A stretch of DNA of 8,025 bases from JACRBK01 sp964427955 (GTDB lineage Bacteria; Chloroflexota; Anaerolineae; Aggregatilineales; Aggregatilineaceae): positions 1 through 8,025 of the forward strand of contig CAYRWY010000279.1 of the NCBI GenBank assembly GCA_964427955.1, given 5' to 3'. The position numbers were made by a program, and so were the translations under genes. This document shows positions 1-5,900 of this stretch, piece after piece. The first letter of the stretch is position 1. Each line of letters opens with the position of its first letter. The notes under the pieces were generated by a model that saw only the letters and a program-made list of their open reading frames with translations, was not told the DNA's origin and searched no databases.

Positions 1-113
1 CGGCCATCGAGACACTCCAGGTACACAGCCGGTCGCTGTCGGCCTGGCTGGCGACCATGCGCAGCATTACCACACGCGATCAACTGCTGGCGGCAGCAAA
101 AACATCCACCTGA
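1..113 (+). CDS. C-terminal fragment of an unidentified protein (5' end outside window)
   Basis: An open frame runs in from the window edge (first complete codon at base 3) and ends at TGA 111-113. It encodes 36 visible residues ending in LLAAAKTST. The piece is alanine/leucine/threonine-rich and looks helical, but it contains no motif I recognise, so no function is assigned. It lies 85 bases before the next start codon on the same strand. Support is only an open frame of sensible composition, so even its being coding is moderately uncertain. Confidence 0.45.
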   Translation, partial: AIETLQVHSRSLSAWLATMRSITTRDQLLAAAKTST

Positions 114-198
114 ACGTTTTCCGCTGGTGGGCGCGGCTGGGGTGGCATACGCAGTGGTTTGTCGCGCGCTACCGGCCCGTTGGATAGTTAGGAGCGCT

Positions 199-1557
199 AT
201 GCAACGTCTGTTGATCATTACCCTGGGGTTGGTGGGCGTGCTGGGAATGGCGGTCTCCGCCCACGCACAAGTCGGTCCGGCTTACACCATCGATGAGGTG
301 TTGGCCGCCTACGAGGCCGGTCAGTTTCGAGTCATCCCTACTCATGGGGACTGGCTGGCGGTCAGTTCGGATGGCGCCTACCTCTTCGCGGTTGGGGACG
401 GCGTCTACCGTGTCAGTGACGGGATGTTTATCGAACAGGTGGCTACGGCTGAATTCAGCCCGGATGGCCTGTATATAGTAGAAAACTACGACGGAATTTA
501 TCGTCTGCGCGATGGGGTGAAGATCGTCGCTACCCCTGCCGCTGCTACTTCCCAGGTGATATTCAGCGATAATGGGCTGTACGCTGCGGTGAGCAATGAC
601 GGCGTCTACCGCCTCAGTGACGGGCAGCAGGTGGTTACGACCAGCAGTTCCCAGATCGAATTCAGCCTTGATAGCTCAATGGCGGCTACGTCGGACGGGA
701 TTTTTCGTCTGAGCGATGGCCAACTGCTGCTCGCCATGAAGAGTGATTTCCGCCAGCCACATTTTAGTCCTGACGGGGCCTATGCGTGGTCGGACGCGGT
801 GTACTGTCTGCGTGATGGTAAGCGGTTATTCGAGGTGACTTCTCCACATGGCGTGTCTTTCACGCCGGATATGAATTATGCGGTGATTCTAGAGGACGGC
901 GTCTATCGTTTGAGTGATGGCCAACGCCTGTATGCCCTGGATAAGGAACTGCCTTACATGAGCGGCCCGCCTGTTTACAGCGCCAACCACGAGTATATGG
1001 CGATCTCCAACCTGGGGGTGTACCGCATTCGCGACGGCGAGAAATTGTTGACGATTGACGATGGGGAGTTGTGGAACCGTTACGCCCTCTTTAGCCCGGA
1101 TAGTTCGCTGGTGGCCATTGAAGATGATGGCGTGTACCGTTTGAGCGATGGATTCCGGTTGTTTGAGATCGGCTGTTGTCTTAGCCGGGATAGTTTCAAT
1201 GCCGGTGGCACCTATCTGGCCGCGGGCTATCTGTATCGGGTTGCGGATGGGCAAAAGCTCGTCGATAGAGATCTGTCTCGTGTAACGTTTAGTCCCGATG
1301 GCGCCTACGCGGCTCTCGATGGGGATGGCGTATACCGCCTGAGCGATCGGCAAAAGTTGTTCGGCATCGTAGGGATGGCCGATAGTTTCTCTCCAGAAGG
1401 CGCCTATCTCAACGTTGGTTTTCAAGGCCAGGAGGCGAGCGTCTATCGCGTTCGGGATGGCTACCGCTACCCTGGTTTATCTCTGCTTGACGTTCCCGCC
1501 GGGATCATGATCGTCGGAAACACGGCGCTGGTGGTTGATGTGACGCAACATAACTAA
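199..1557 (+). CDS. Secreted repeat protein, eleven propeller-like DGVYRLSDG repeats
   Basis: Encodes 452 residues. I chose ATG 199 because it is preceded by AGGAG (190-194) and opens a clear signal peptide (MQRLLIITLG start, hydrophobic core, AHA cleavage near residue 23); an upstream in-frame ATG at 127 would bury the signal behind 24 unlikely residues. The mature part is almost wholly an 11-fold repeat with core DGVYRLSDG at residues 67, 98, 134, 166, 199, 233, 272, 310, 343, 376 and 413, spaced 31-39 residues. Most units also carry an FSPDGAY-like strand before the core, as in WD40/PD40-type beta-propeller blades. I infer an exported beta-propeller or related beta-repeat fold, probably for binding; no catalytic motif is visible. 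Residues 422-452 are non-repetitive. Codons are less GC-biased than in the downstream genes. Function unknown. Confidence 0.85.
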   Translation: MQRLLIITLGLVGVLGMAVSAHAQVGPAYTIDEVLAAYEAGQFRVIPTHGDWLAVSSDGAYLFAVGDGVYRVSDGMFIEQVATAEFSPDGLYIVENYDGIYRLRDGVKIVATPAAATSQVIFSDNGLYAAVSNDGVYRLSDGQQVVTTSSSQIEFSLDSSMAATSDGIFRLSDGQLLLAMKSDFRQPHFSPDGAYAWSDAVYCLRDGKRLFEVTSPHGVSFTPDMNYAVILEDGVYRLSDGQRLYALDKELPYMSGPPVYSANHEYMAISNLGVYRIRDGEKLLTIDDGELWNRYALFSPDSSLVAIEDDGVYRLSDGFRLFEIGCCLSRDSFNAGGTYLAAGYLYRVADGQKLVDRDLSRVTFSPDGAYAALDGDGVYRLSDRQKLFGIVGMADSFSPEGAYLNVGFQGQEASVYRVRDGYRYPGLSLLDVPAGIMIVGNTALVVDVTQHN

Positions 1558-1657
1558 CGGCTGCGCGTCGGCTCATATACGCGGGGCCACGACTCTGCGC
1601 GGATTTCCGGTGAGCAAGATCTGGTCAGCACAAGTTTGTATATTCCTCATTAGAACC

Positions 1658-1686
1658 CTGCCACCCGGCCCCCATCCGCGTATAAT
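1658..1686 (+). promoter_or_regulatory. Sigma-70-type promoter of the serine hydrolase gene
   Basis: A perfect -10 box TATAAT lies at 1681-1686. A -35-like CTGCCA (four of six consensus bases) lies at 1658-1663, giving a 17-base spacer. Transcription would begin near 1693, leaving a leader of about 30 bases that holds the strong ribosome site GAGGAGGGG (1707-1715), eight bases before ATG 1724. This suggests the hydrolase is transcribed on its own rather than from the repeat-protein gene. The remainder of 1558-1723 shows no gene. Confidence 0.6.
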
Positions 1687-1723
1687 CAACTGCATAGAAA
1701 TCGCTTGAGGAGGGGATTTCCGT

Positions 1724-3649
1724 ATGAAACGTACTCTCGTGATAATGACCCTGATCGTGGTCCTCGCCGCCGGGATGGCCCCGGCCCGCGCCCAGGATCG
1801 CGACTTCGGCGTCGTGGACGACTACATCCAGGCGTTGATGGCGGAATATGACGTGGCGGGCACGAGCATCGCGCTGGTGGAAGACGGCAGCGTGGTCTAT
1901 ACCCAGGGCTACGGCGTGCGCAGCACCACAACCGGCGATCCGGTCACGCCCGACACGCTGTTTTGCATCGGTTCCGTCACCAAGTCGGTGACCGCCGCCG
2001 GGATCGAGCTGCTGGTCGATCAGGGCCAACTCGATCTGGATACGCCGATCATCGAGTACGTGCCCGATTTCAAGCTGTCCGATCCGGACGCGACGGCGAA
2101 GCTCACGCTGCGCCACCTGCTGGCGCAGACCAGCGGCCTGCCGGGCACGGATGCCGCGTGGTATCTCGGCAACCTGGCCGACCAGCAGGCGGTGCTCGAC
2201 CACATCGCCACGCTGCCGCTCACGGCCCAGCCGGGCGAAAAATACCAGTACGACAACTATAACTACGTGCTCGCCGGGCACGTGCTGGAACAGGTCACGG
2301 GGCAGACGTGGGAGGACTTTATCCGCGAGCAGCTTTTCGCCCCGCTGGACATGCGCTCTGCCGCGTTCGACGTGCCGTCCATGCAGGCGTCACCCAATTT
2401 CGCCGCGCCGCACACGATGGACCTGCGGAACGGCCTCCAGCCGATGCCCTTCCGCGAGACGCTCGATTTGATCGCTCCGGCGGGCGCGCTCAACCTCAGC
2501 GTGAACGACCTGGCGCAGTACATGCTGTTCCAGTTGGGCGACGGATCGCCGGTGATGGCCCAGGCGCGGCTGGACGAGATGCACACCCAGCAGGCCGCCT
2601 TCCCGACGGCGGATGCCCAACAGGACCAAACGACGTTCATGAGCGTGGGCTACAGCCTGGGCTGGATGAACGGCTTTTTCCGGGGCTATCCGCTGGTCTG
2701 GCATAACGGCTCGATTGACGGCTACTATACGTTTGTGCTGATGGTCCCGCCGCTTCACCTGGGGATCGCCGTGCTGACCAACACCCAGGGGCCGTCAGAA
2801 CTCATGTCCCAGGTAGCCGCGTTGGCGTTGATGCGCTGGATGACCGAGGATACGCTGGACACGCAGATCGACGACGTCGTGAACCAGCAGACCGGCTACG
2901 ATCCCTCGACGCGGCAGATCATGCTCGGCCAGGCGCGCAATTACCAGCTCAATCCCGCGGCGCTGGACCCCCTGGTGGGCGACTATACCAGCTCTTTCGC
3001 CGAGATCAGTGTCGTCAACGAGGACGGCACCCTGTACCTGGACGTGGACCAGGGGGCCGGGCTGCAACACCTGGAAATGGTCCCCTTCGAGGATGGCGGC
3101 TTCCTGATCAACGACATCCCCGCGCGCGGCTATTTCAGCCAGTTCAACTTCGCCATCGCCGACGACGGCACGATCACGCTGTACCAGGAGGGGCAGAAGA
3201 TCGCGCAGCGGCTGCCCGAAGGCGTCACGCTGGCGACCTATGCCGATCCGCAGGGCCGCTTCACGGTGACGATCCCGTTGGGGCTGGCGCAGCAGGCCAC
3301 GCAGCCGGTAGCAACATTCGTTTCCGCCGATCCGTTGGGCGTGTTCACCCTCTCCGCGACGGACGCGACCGCCGAGACTCTGACCGCCAGCGCCCTGGCG
3401 TTGGTCCAACTGCTTCACCCGGACTTCACCCAGGCCGCGGCCAGCCAGGGTGATTTTCAGATGCCCGATGGCCGGACCTGGACCCAGTACATCTACACCG
3501 TGACGGCGGATCGCGCGCTGGTCGTGCTGGCCCTGCGCGAGGGATCGACCGATTATTTCATCACCCTGGAAGCGGCCAACACGGCGATCCAGACGCTCGC
3601 CGGGCCGCTGCAAGAACTGCTGTTGAATTTGCAGATCACGGGGGAATGA
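1724..3649 (+). CDS. Secreted beta-lactamase-family (PBP-like) serine hydrolase with C-terminal extension
   Basis: 641 residues. The start is fixed by GAGGAGGGG at 1707-1715 and a signal peptide (MKRTLVIMTL, cleavage likely after ARA, residue 23). Residues about 28-370 match the Beta-lactamase/class C-type serine hydrolase fold (PF00144): nucleophile motif SVTK at S84-K87, second motif Y176-D177-N178 after PGEKY, and a HNG triad at 327-329 replacing KTG. All three active-site elements are present, so the enzyme should be active on an amide or ester substrate outside the membrane; whether this is a D-amino-acid peptide, lactam or ester cannot be read. Residues about 400-500 (LDPLVGDYTSS onward) resemble the beta-rich DUF3471-type domain that often follows these hydrolases. 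Residues about 502-641 form a further domain opening with YADPQGRFTVTIP, of unknown role. It has its own promoter; resistance function is unlikely to be its main job. Confidence 0.9.
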   Translation: MKRTLVIMTLIVVLAAGMAPARAQDRDFGVVDDYIQALMAEYDVAGTSIALVEDGSVVYTQGYGVRSTTTGDPVTPDTLFCIGSVTKSVTAAGIELLVDQGQLDLDTPIIEYVPDFKLSDPDATAKLTLRHLLAQTSGLPGTDAAWYLGNLADQQAVLDHIATLPLTAQPGEKYQYDNYNYVLAGHVLEQVTGQTWEDFIREQLFAPLDMRSAAFDVPSMQASPNFAAPHTMDLRNGLQPMPFRETLDLIAPAGALNLSVNDLAQYMLFQLGDGSPVMAQARLDEMHTQQAAFPTADAQQDQTTFMSVGYSLGWMNGFFRGYPLVWHNGSIDGYYTFVLMVPPLHLGIAVLTNTQGPSELMSQVAALALMRWMTEDTLDTQIDDVVNQQTGYDPSTRQIMLGQARNYQLNPAALDPLVGDYTSSFAEISVVNEDGTLYLDVDQGAGLQHLEMVPFEDGGFLINDIPARGYFSQFNFAIADDGTITLYQEGQKIAQRLPEGVTLATYADPQGRFTVTIPLGLAQQATQPVATFVSADPLGVFTLSATDATAETLTASALALVQLLHPDFTQAAASQGDFQMPDGRTWTQYIYTVTADRALVVLALREGSTDYFITLEAANTAIQTLAGPLQELLLNLQITGE

Positions 3650-3660
3650 CTCTCACTTTT

Positions 3661-3801
3661 GTAGGGGCAGCAATTCATGAATTGGCCGATGTGCGTCAAT
3701 TTAAGGTTTTGTGAGGCCATCACGGCTTTGTCCCGGCGCCCCCTCTCCATTCGAAAAGCCCAATGGAGAGGGGTGAGGGGTGAGGCCGGTTTTTCCCCTA
3801 C
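3661..3801. repeat. Intergenic palindromic repeat block A
   Basis: Gene-free DNA after the hydrolase stop. It contains a perfect 14-base palindrome CAATTCATGAATTG (3671-3684) and a 12-bp hairpin, CCCCTCTCCATT (3740-3751) with AATGGAGAGGGG (3762-3773) around a 10-base loop, followed by GAGGGGTGAGG. The block is bracketed by GTAGGGG (3661-3667) and its complement CCCCTAC (3795-3801). No T-run follows the hairpins, so they are not classical terminators, although either could stabilise the 3' end of the hydrolase mRNA. The hairpin sequence is shared with block B downstream, indicating a dispersed repeat family. Confidence 0.65.
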
Positions 3802-3817
3802 CACAGGAGATCAGACA

Positions 3818-4019
3818 CTTACTGAGGTTCGCATAAAAAACTAAACTTTTGATGCCCACTGTTTACCTCACCCCCCGGCCCCCTCTCCAATCATGCTGGA
3901 GAGGGGGACTGAACTTCGGGTGGAGTACGTCCCCTCTCCGCTTTTTTCGGAGAGGGGATTGAGGGGTGAGGTAAATCTCCCTGGCAAAAAGTTTAGCTAT
4001 TTATGCAAGGATCAGTAAG
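3818..4019. mobile_element. MITE-like element with 33-bp imperfect terminal inverted repeats
   Basis: About 202 bases with no coding capacity. The left end (3818-3850) and the reverse complement of the right end (3987-4019) agree at 27 of 33 positions by hand alignment, including CTTACTGA, GCATAAA and CTAAACTTTT. Inside is a second inverted pair, TTTACCTCACCCC (3862-3874) against GGGGTGAGGTAAA (3963-3975), and within that two 10-bp hairpins: CCCCCTCTCC (3879-3888) with GGAGAGGGGG (3898-3907), and CCCCTCTCCG (3931-3940) with CGGAGAGGGG (3948-3957). Nested symmetry, small size and lack of a gene fit a non-autonomous element mobilised by a transposase elsewhere. A TA dinucleotide sits at the same place in both ends (3820-3821, 4016-4017), which could be an IS630/Tc1-type target duplication, but the family is not established. 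It ends 39 bases before the response-regulator start. Confidence 0.6.
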
Positions 4020-4058
4020 GCCGAGCTGGGCAGAAACATCGGGTGCATAAGGTCGCAC

Positions 4059-4676
4059 ATGGCGGAGTATCGCGTTCTGATCGTGGCGGATGACCCCCTG
4101 GCACGGGCCGGACTGGCGGCGCTGCTGTCCGGCCTGGACGGCTGCGTGGTGGTGGGGCAGGTAGCGGGGAGCGACGATCTCCTGGCGGCGCTCGACCTCT
4201 ACCGCCCGGAGGTCGTGATCTGGGATGCCGGGTGGGACTCCGATCCTGCCGCCGAACGCCTGCCCGATTTTGGCGACAACGGCCCGCCCATCATCGCCCT
4301 GCTGCCGGACGCCACGCCTGCCGCCGACATCTGGACGGCGGGCGCGCGGGGACTGCTGCGGCGTGATGCCCGTCCCGCGCAGATCCGCGCGGCCATCGCT
4401 GCCGCCGCGCAGGGGTTGGCCGCGCTCGATCCGCCGCTGATCGCCGCCCTGCCGTTTGCGCGCCCGGCGCCGCCGGTGGAGGATCTCACCCCGCGCGAAG
4501 TGGACGTGCTGCGCCTGCTGGCGGAGGGCCTGCCCAACAAGGCCATCGCCCGCCGCCTGGAGATCAGCGAGCACACCGTCAAATTCCACCTGAACGCCAT
4601 CCTCGAAAAACTCGGCGCGCAGAGCCGCACCGAAGCCGTGGTCCAGGCCATCCGGCTGGGGCTGATCGCGGTGTAG
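4059..4676 (+). CDS. NarL/FixJ-type response regulator (receiver + LuxR HTH), atypical receiver
   Basis: 205 residues, the usual length for this family. Residues about 4-115 are a receiver domain: acidic pair D11-D12, predicted phospho-acceptor D56 in VVIWDAG, and the GARGLLRRDA segment at 95-104. The conserved Thr/Ser (usually LT) is replaced at L82-P83 and the conserved Lys of GYLLKD is Arg (R102), so phosphorylation switching may be altered. Residues about 140-205 are a LuxR-type DNA-binding domain with LTPREVDVLRLLAEG, NKAIARRLEISEHTVKFHL and a C-terminal helix. No sensor kinase lies in the window, so it is an orphan here. The start ATG has only a weak AAGG (4049-4052). The MITE-like repeat lies immediately upstream and may have displaced or supplied its promoter; I see no convincing promoter boxes. 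Targets unknown. Confidence 0.88.
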   Translation: MAEYRVLIVADDPLARAGLAALLSGLDGCVVVGQVAGSDDLLAALDLYRPEVVIWDAGWDSDPAAERLPDFGDNGPPIIALLPDATPAADIWTAGARGLLRRDARPAQIRAAIAAAAQGLAALDPPLIAALPFARPAPPVEDLTPREVDVLRLLAEGLPNKAIARRLEISEHTVKFHLNAILEKLGAQSRTEAVVQAIRLGLIAV

Positions 4677-4684
4677 CGACCCTC

Positions 4685-4714
4685 TTGACATGACAAATCG
4701 ATCTATGGCAAAAT
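4685..4714 (+). promoter_or_regulatory. Promoter of the LacI-family gene
   Basis: A perfect -35 hexamer TTGACA lies at 4685-4690. An acceptable -10, CAAAAT (four of six), lies at 4709-4714 with an 18-base spacer, placing the start of transcription near 4721, on top of the GAAACGTTTC operator. A bound repressor at that site would block initiation, which fits autorepression. A weak TAAGG ribosome site is at 4764-4768, nine bases before ATG 4778. Confidence 0.6.
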
Positions 4715-4780
4715 GTTATTGAAACGTTTCGACTATGCGTTTCGATAGAATTTTCTTTTGGCATAAGGTTATTTGTCATG
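4689..4780. repeat. 92-base imperfect inverted repeat spanning the lacI-type promoter and start codon
   Basis: CATGACAAAT (4689-4698) is repeated exactly, in inverted orientation, as ATTTGTCATG (4771-4780), whose last three bases are the start codon of the LacI-family gene. Extending inward, the 25-base arms 4689-4713 and 4756-4780 agree at 19 positions, including TATG and CAAAA. The arms enclose the operator pair, so the whole promoter region has an approximate dyad axis near 4734-4735. It may be a set of weak operator half-sites for a looping repressor, or a leader RNA hairpin if transcription began further upstream. Confidence 0.6.
4721..4745. promoter_or_regulatory. LacI-family operator GAAACGTTTC plus adjacent half-site
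   Basis: GAAACGTTTC (4721-4730) is a perfect 10-base palindrome with the central CG typical of operators bound by LacI/GalR-family regulators. Its right part, CGTTTCGA (4725-4732), is repeated directly as CGTTTCGA at 4738-4745, a 13-base offset, giving an additional half-site. Location at the predicted transcription start of the LacI-family gene argues for negative autoregulation. I found no second perfect copy before the binding-protein gene. Confidence 0.7.
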
Positions 4781-5791
4781 CCCACGATGATCGATGTCGC
4801 CAAGCGCGCCGGGGTGGCGGTCAGCACCGTTTCCTACGCGATCAATGGCAACCGTCCCATCTCCGAAGAAACCCGCCAGCGCGTTTTTGCCGCTATGGAA
4901 GAACTGGGCTACCAGCCCAACGTCTTCGCGCGCGGGTTGGCCAGCAAGCGCAGCCGGATCATTGCCCTCCATCTGCCTATCCCCGAACGGGGTTTGGGCC
5001 TCACCGAGATCGAATTCATTACGAATGCGGCCAATACCGCCCGTGAAAACGGCTACGAGATGGTGCTGTGGACGTTTCCGGTCCACAACCGCGAAGAACT
5101 GCGCCAGCTCACCCAGCAGGGGTTGGTGGATGGCGTGGTCGCGATGGAAGTGTACCTCTACGACGAGCGCATCCCCCTGTGGCAGGATGCCGGACTGCCC
5201 TTCAGCCTGATCGGGCACAACGCCGAGACGGACGGTATCCGCTACGTCGATGCCGACTTCGAACAGGCCGCGCGCGACGCCGTGCAGTATCTGGTCGAGT
5301 TGGGACATGCCCACATCGGCTTTTTGGGGCAGTCGCAGTCCGTGCACGAATCGGGTTATGGGCCGGTGGTGCGGACGCAGTTGAGCTACGAGCGGACGAT
5401 GCTGGCGGCGGGGCTGCGCGATGTCTCGTGTTACAGCGGGGCCGGAGTTTTCGCCGGGTACGAGGCGCTCAGTACACTGCTGGAACAAGACCCCGATCTC
5501 ACCGCCGTCATCACCATCAATGATCGCGCGGTCCCCGGAATCATGCAGGCAGCGGTTGACCGCGGCTGGCGCATCCCCGACGATTTTTCACTGGTCGTAG
5601 TCGGCTCGTCGGCGGGCATGGCCGAACTAATGACGCCGCCCGTCACCACCATCGAGCCTCAAAACGCGGCGATGGGCCGCCTGGGGGTCGAACTCTTGAT
5701 CCAATATCTCGATGACCAGGAGCAGGAGGAGACACAGATTTTGCTGCCCTGCCTCCGGGTCGTGCGCGGGAGTTCGGGTCCCCGCAAGTAA
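4778..5791 (+). CDS. LacI/GalR-family transcriptional regulator
   Basis: 337 residues, standard length. Residues 3-48 form the lambda-repressor-like HTH: TMIDVAKRAGVAVSTVSYAING, then EETRQRVFAAMEELGYQPN. Residues 49-58 (FARGLASKRS region) form the hinge helix with the minor-groove leucine L54. Residues about 60-330 are the periplasmic-binding-protein-like effector domain, with the typical ends GHNAETDGIRYVD, HIGFLGQ, and PPVTTIEPQNAAMGRLGVELL. It should bind DNA as a dimer and respond to a sugar or sugar derivative; the effector cannot be deduced. Because it sits 109 bases upstream of a sugar-type binding-protein gene on the same strand, it probably controls that transporter as well as itself through the GAAACGTTTC site. 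Start ATG 4778 agrees with the HTH beginning at residue 3. Confidence 0.93.
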   Translation: MPTMIDVAKRAGVAVSTVSYAINGNRPISEETRQRVFAAMEELGYQPNVFARGLASKRSRIIALHLPIPERGLGLTEIEFITNAANTARENGYEMVLWTFPVHNREELRQLTQQGLVDGVVAMEVYLYDERIPLWQDAGLPFSLIGHNAETDGIRYVDADFEQAARDAVQYLVELGHAHIGFLGQSQSVHESGYGPVVRTQLSYERTMLAAGLRDVSCYSGAGVFAGYEALSTLLEQDPDLTAVITINDRAVPGIMQAAVDRGWRIPDDFSLVVVGSSAGMAELMTPPVTTIEPQNAAMGRLGVELLIQYLDDQEQEETQILLPCLRVVRGSSGPRK

Positions 5792-5818
5792 GGCACGCGG
5801 GGGCAGATGTGTAGCTCC

Positions 5819-5829
5819 AAAGGAGGTGA
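5819..5829 (+). other. Orphan perfect Shine-Dalgarno sequence without a start codon
   Basis: AAAGGAGGTGA is fully complementary to the usual 3' end of 16S rRNA, but no ATG, GTG or TTG occurs at a workable distance downstream. It lies in the 109-base spacer between the LacI-family gene and the binding-protein gene, which has its own site AGGGAGGA (5888-5895). The rest of the spacer shows no clear promoter or operator; a weak CTAAC/GTTAG pair (5846-5850, 5865-5869) could form a small stem. Confidence 0.4.
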
Positions 5830-5900
5830 ACACCAGGATCGACGACTAACAGCCCATTCTACCGGTTAGCGTTTTTTCAAAGCCTATAGGGAGGATTGAA

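Noticed and set aside
159..188. Promoter-like TTGTCG / GATAGT pair before the repeat-protein gene
   Set aside because: Both boxes are weak, and transcription would start around 195, after the ribosome-binding site, so it could not serve the gene.
127..198. Upstream in-frame ATG 127 as start of the repeat protein
   Set aside because: It would place 24 residues before a complete signal peptide and has no ribosome site, while ATG 199 has AGGAG just upstream.
2795..3613. 272-codon open frame on the - strand opposite the hydrolase C-terminus
   Set aside because: Arg/Gly/Gln-rich composition without motifs, no ribosome site, and wholly inside a well supported gene.
1724..3649. Calling the serine hydrolase an antibiotic-resistance beta-lactamase
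   Set aside because: Its SVTK, YDN and HNG motifs define the broad PF00144 hydrolase group, which is mostly peptidases and esterases; length, extra domains and context do not indicate a resistance enzyme.
3740..3773. Rho-independent terminator for the hydrolase gene
   Set aside because: The 12-bp stem is good but lies about 90 bases after the stop and is followed by TGAGGGGTGAGG, not a T-run; it belongs to the repeat family.
3661..4019. Possible CRISPR array from the repeated GGAGAGGGG / CCCCTCTCC motifs
   Set aside because: The copies are inverted, palindromic, unevenly spaced and of different length, with no regular repeat-spacer pattern and no cas gene.
3993..4691. 232-codon open frame on the - strand over the response regulator
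   Set aside because: Antisense of a recognised REC-LuxR gene; its start region and end fall in the lacI-type promoter and the repeat, and composition is arginine/glutamine-rich shadow type.
5819..5832. Match to the complement of the 16S rRNA 3' end
   Set aside because: Only about eleven bases match and no other rRNA sequence is present; this is a Shine-Dalgarno-like motif, not an rRNA gene.
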